Assembly (NCBI RefSeq): GCF_026914265.1
Contig: NC_069136.1
Span: 36,501,406-36,565,405 of the forward strand
Length of the DNA: 64,000 nt
Source: Mya arenaria
Taxonomy: Eukaryota > Mollusca > Bivalvia > Myida > Myidae
Direction: 5' to 3'
Notes under the pieces: model-generated
Database searches by the model: none
What the model saw: the letters and a program-made list of their open reading frames with translations, nothing else
What the model was told of the DNA's origin: nothing
Part shown: positions 61,060 to 64,000 of the stretch, piece after piece
Layout: every line of letters starts with the position of its first letter
Numbering within the stretch: the stretch's first letter is position 1
Translations under genes and position numbers: made by a program

Positions 61060-62490
61060 ACCCCTTTTGACCTACTTTCTCATTTTTGAAGTTACAGCAA
61101 AGCAATTTGGACCTTGTTCAAAATTTTGAAAACAAAGTTAAATGTTGTGCTCGGATGACCTTGACTGTAACCGGTTGACCTACTTTCCGATTTTTGAAGC
61201 AACAGATATGAAATTTGGACCATATGTGTACAGTTTTGAAAACAATTATCAATGTTGTCCTCTGATGACCTTGATTGTGACTTTTTAACTTACTTTCTTA
61301 TTTTTAAAACTACAGGTATGAAATTTGGACCATGTGTACAGTTTTTTTTGTAAACAGATATCAATGTTGTCCTTGGATGACCTTGACTGTGACCTTTTGA
61401 CCAAGTTTGTTAGTTTTAAGCTGCAGCAATGAACTTTTGACCATGTGTACAGTTTTGAAAACAAATATCAATGTTATCCTTGGATGACCTTGACTGTTAC
61501 CTTTTGACCTACTTTCTTATTTTTAAAGGTACTGTAATGAAATTTCGACCATGTATACACAGGTTTCGCACAGATCTGGAAAAGTTATGGAAAACGAGTT
61601 ATGTCTGGAAAAATCATGGAATCTTGATTATTTGGATTTTATCATGGAAAAATCATGGAATATTAAAAATTCGTCATGGAAAGTTAAAAAGTAATCTGGA
61701 ATTAGTCTGTAAGTGCGTAAAAAAATCTGTTAAAATTTAAGAATCCAAATTTCAATGAGAAATCGTGAAAATACACCGCTACAAACTATTCTATTCCATA
61801 TCGAGGGCGAATCTGCTTGGGTACGAAACAAACATTCAAAGTTTACTACTGCACCGGTTCCGGTTGTTTTGGTTGTGCTTTTGCGAGGTTTTGAACCGTA
61901 AAAAAGAGTCCAAGCAAAGGAATTTGTTGATACAAGGACTGGTTGTAGCCATTTAATAAGCCCGATAACCGAAAAAGTTGTGTGCCGTGTATGACAAACT
62001 TATTGATCTGTCAAATATTGATTAAATCGCACATTAAGGGTGGAGAACATGTTGGAAGTATTTCACTCCATAATAAAACAACAAAAACATGTGCCCCGTT
62101 TAGATATTTTTTTCAAACCTGTTGGAACAAATAGTGAGAAAACTGTCCAGTCGGATGTGTATTCCCCCACCCACTTGTCCAAAACATAAAAAATAACAGC
62201 ACTAATTTTGCAGTAGATTACTTTTGCAAATTAAAAGTCAGTATACTAGTAAAATGTGTATATCTTTGTCCTGATTTTGAGTTTCGTGTGTTTGGATGGT
62301 ATCATGGAAAACTGAGCAATATCCTGGAAAAGTCATGGAAAAATCATGGAATTCTGGTACCCAAGATCTGTATGAACCCTGTATACAGTTTTGAAAATAA
62401 GTATCAACACTGACATTATTAGGTGACCTTTTGACTTACTTTCTTATTTTTGAAGCTACGTTTTTGAAATTTAGACCATGTGTACACAGG
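61060..62490. repeat. ~120-bp tandem array split by an inserted element
   Basis: Units carry gatgaccttgactgtgacct then tttgacctactttcttattt and gaaatttggaccatgtgtac then agttttgaaaacaa. About four or five copies lie to the left of 61560 and one or more after 62381. The array is interrupted by 61560-62381. Confidence 0.82.
61560..62381. mobile_element. Non-autonomous element inserted in the 120-bp array
   Basis: An 822-bp insertion with inverted ends caggtttcgcacagatct ... agatctgtatgaaccctg, and subterminal atcatggaa repeats on both sides. TATACA flanks both ends, a probable target duplication of at least 6 bp. Joining the flanks restores the ccatgtatacagttttgaaa reading of the array. It is hAT-like in appearance, but the class is uncertain. 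Confidence 0.75.
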
Positions 62491-63314
62491 CGGCAATTAC
62501 GTTGACAGGACCCACCCTATTTACCCCCCCCCCCTAAAAAAATAATTAAAAAATAAAAGAAATAGATAAATAAATAAATAATGTTTAATTCACTGGCCTA
62601 CGCATTTGAGGCTCTGTGAGTTGTTCTATTGAGTTATCTTTTATAAGTCAATGGACATATTAATCAAGTGTCTGATTTTATCATAGGGGCCTCATAAAAC
62701 CTTGTGTCTTTGAAGCAGTAGTCTCTGTACATAATGCCCAGTATAATTGTTGTTGTTTTCGAATAAAGAAATATATAGCAAGTTGAAAATGGCCTCTTAC
62801 CCGTTGATTCAATTATACTTCATTACATATAGACAAGTTTACACTTAACACATTGGAATGCAAATGTGTCAGCATTCTTTTTTTTATATACTACCGGAAA
62901 GCAAGAAAAGGTGAACAATGATGATATTTTTTCCTGGTAATAGTATTCTAAATAATAAACATAATAAAACCAACTATTGCCAAATGGAAATTTTGGCTTA
63001 AAACTACTAGTAATTGTAAGCATAATTGTTTTGACATGTTCATCATACTAGTATATATTTTCAATAAATCTCAAAGTTGTTGAGTTGTGTTGAGTGATTT
63101 CAAAATATTTTGTTTTCTTTATCTTTTTTTTGTTTTGTTTTGCTTATATCACTACACAAATAAGTACACTGGCCCTGCCCACTTTCATAAGCTATGCAGA
63201 ACCTTGGTTAATAGTGCCTTGGTAAAAAGGTAAATACAGCGATCAATATTGAATATCACGTTGTATATATACCAGAACGAAGATATCTTTTATCATTGCT
63301 TTTAGCAGCAGGCC
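62491..63314. other. Upstream region of the GIMAP-like gene, nothing recognised
   Basis: AT-rich with a C run near 62527. No TATA box or exon could be assigned with confidence. An upstream non-coding exon cannot be excluded. Confidence 0.4.
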
Positions 63315-64000
63315 ATGGAGAAAACACTTAAAATAGTCGTTTTAGGTTTAAGTGGAAAAGGAAAGAGTGCTACTGGCAATACCATACTTGAGAAACACAT
63401 TTTTGAAAGTAAAATAACGCAGGAGGCAGTAACACATAAATGCTGCATTGGAAAATCATCCATCGTTCTTGAGGGAGAACGTTTTGAAGTTCAAGTGATG
63501 GACACACCTGGTCTGTTTGACGGTGAAAAAAAACTTGGAGATATTGGGCTTGAACTCTTACGAGGGCTGGAAATATGTCCAAATCCAGATGCGTTTCTGA
63601 TTGTTTTGGAAATCGGAAGAATCACTGATCTGGATATTTTGCAGTTTTCTACCCTCACTTGCATTTTTGGAAACGAGATTTTCGATAATTCCATCATCGT
63701 TTTTACTCATGGCAATAGTGTTAATGAGTCAGAGTTCAAAGATTTCTTACAAAGTTCTAAGATCCAGGAGTATACGGAGGCTTGCGGCAATAGAGTGGCA
63801 AGAATAGAAAACAGTAACCCAATAGTGGGTAGAAATGCTCAGCCAGTTTTGAGGTTAATCAAAAACCTAAGCGGCGAACAGGGGCCTTTCGAGCTTCTGT
63901 ACAAAGATGCACACATGTCAGCCCTTAAAAGCTTAGCATCAACATATGACGAAAGCCAAACAGCTGCAAAAGAAGTCAAAAAGCTCTACGCAATGATGCT
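63315..64000 (+). CDS. GIMAP/AIG1-type GTPase, 5' part (cut by window end)
   Basis: Septin/TRAFAC-type GTPase of the immunity-associated (AIG1) family; in molluscs such genes are multi-copy and linked to immunity and cell survival (family knowledge). The frame is open from ATG 63315 to the window end (228 codons). Seen: Walker A GLSGKGKS at residues 11-18 (G1), DTPGLFD with G3 at 63-66, the AIG1-box-like LQFSTLTCIFGNEIFDNSII region that lies between G3 and G4, and FTHGN in the G4 position, where classic GTPases have NKxD/TKxD. The start lies just before the first beta strand (TLKIVVLG), as in compact family members. The C-terminal coiled-coil or membrane part would lie beyond the window. Confidence 0.92.
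   Translation, partial: MEKTLKIVVLGLSGKGKSATGNTILEKHIFESKITQEAVTHKCCIGKSSIVLEGERFEVQVMDTPGLFDGEKKLGDIGLELLRGLEICPNPDAFLIVLEIGRITDLDILQFSTLTCIFGNEIFDNSIIVFTHGNSVNESEFKDFLQSSKIQEYTEACGNRVARIENSNPIVGRNAQPVLRLIKNLSGEQGPFELLYKDAHMSALKSLASTYDESQTAAKEVKKLYAMM

Overview
This is an animal nuclear genome window, most likely from a mollusc and probably a bivalve. It is AT-rich, its genes are split by many GT...AG introns, and it is packed with short non-autonomous transposons, tRNA-derived SINEs and tandem arrays. Only a few percent is coding. The bivalve assignment is an inference from the style of the repeats (SINEs with a conserved core, inverted-repeat elements carrying internal tandem repeats) and from the GIMAP-type GTPase. 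No species-level marker was seen.

Layout. From 1 to about 33.0 kb I find no convincing protein gene, only one weak candidate first exon at 28184-28221. This part is a mosaic of foldback/MITE elements (530-1028, 1368-1692, 2132-2490, 7301-7722, 7753-8257, 11380-13305 with nested insertions, 13943-17747, 19651-19968, 24352-24593, 27170-27507, 30004-30388), SINEs (2672-2865, 6512-6712), tandem arrays (3561-4470, 4862-5590, 8872-9190, 9262-10025, 19275-19640, 24765-25165) and a 71-bp array of tRNA-like units (22960-23563).

The gene core lies at 33.8-54.8 kb. A complete 17-exon minus-strand gene for very-long-chain acyl-CoA dehydrogenase (ACADVL, 625 aa) occupies 33797-46923. The plus-strand gene for Mediator subunit MED11 (3 exons, 138 aa) starts head-to-head with it at 49628, and the ~2.7 kb between them holds a dead Tc1-like transposase. 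A one-exon MKRN2OS-like gene (211 aa) follows MED11 at 54022-54657 on the same strand. The products have separate roles: mitochondrial fatty-acid oxidation, transcription, and unknown.

From 55 to 63.3 kb the sequence is again repeats. These include a ~2 kb inverted-repeat-bounded element filled with ~146-bp tandem units (56702-58747), a near-perfect hairpin (59708-59790), and a ~120-bp array split by an inserted element (61060-62490). At 63315 a GIMAP/AIG1-type GTPase begins and runs off the end of the window.

I found no clear new multi-gene system. The items most worth checking are the tRNA-sized tandem array, the two decayed partial exon duplications inside ACADVL, a hAT-like insertion only 14 bp from an ACADVL splice acceptor, nested PIF/Harbinger-like insertions, a foldback family recurring in the introns and flanks, and a possible His/Cys permuted papain-like site in the MKRN2OS-like protein.
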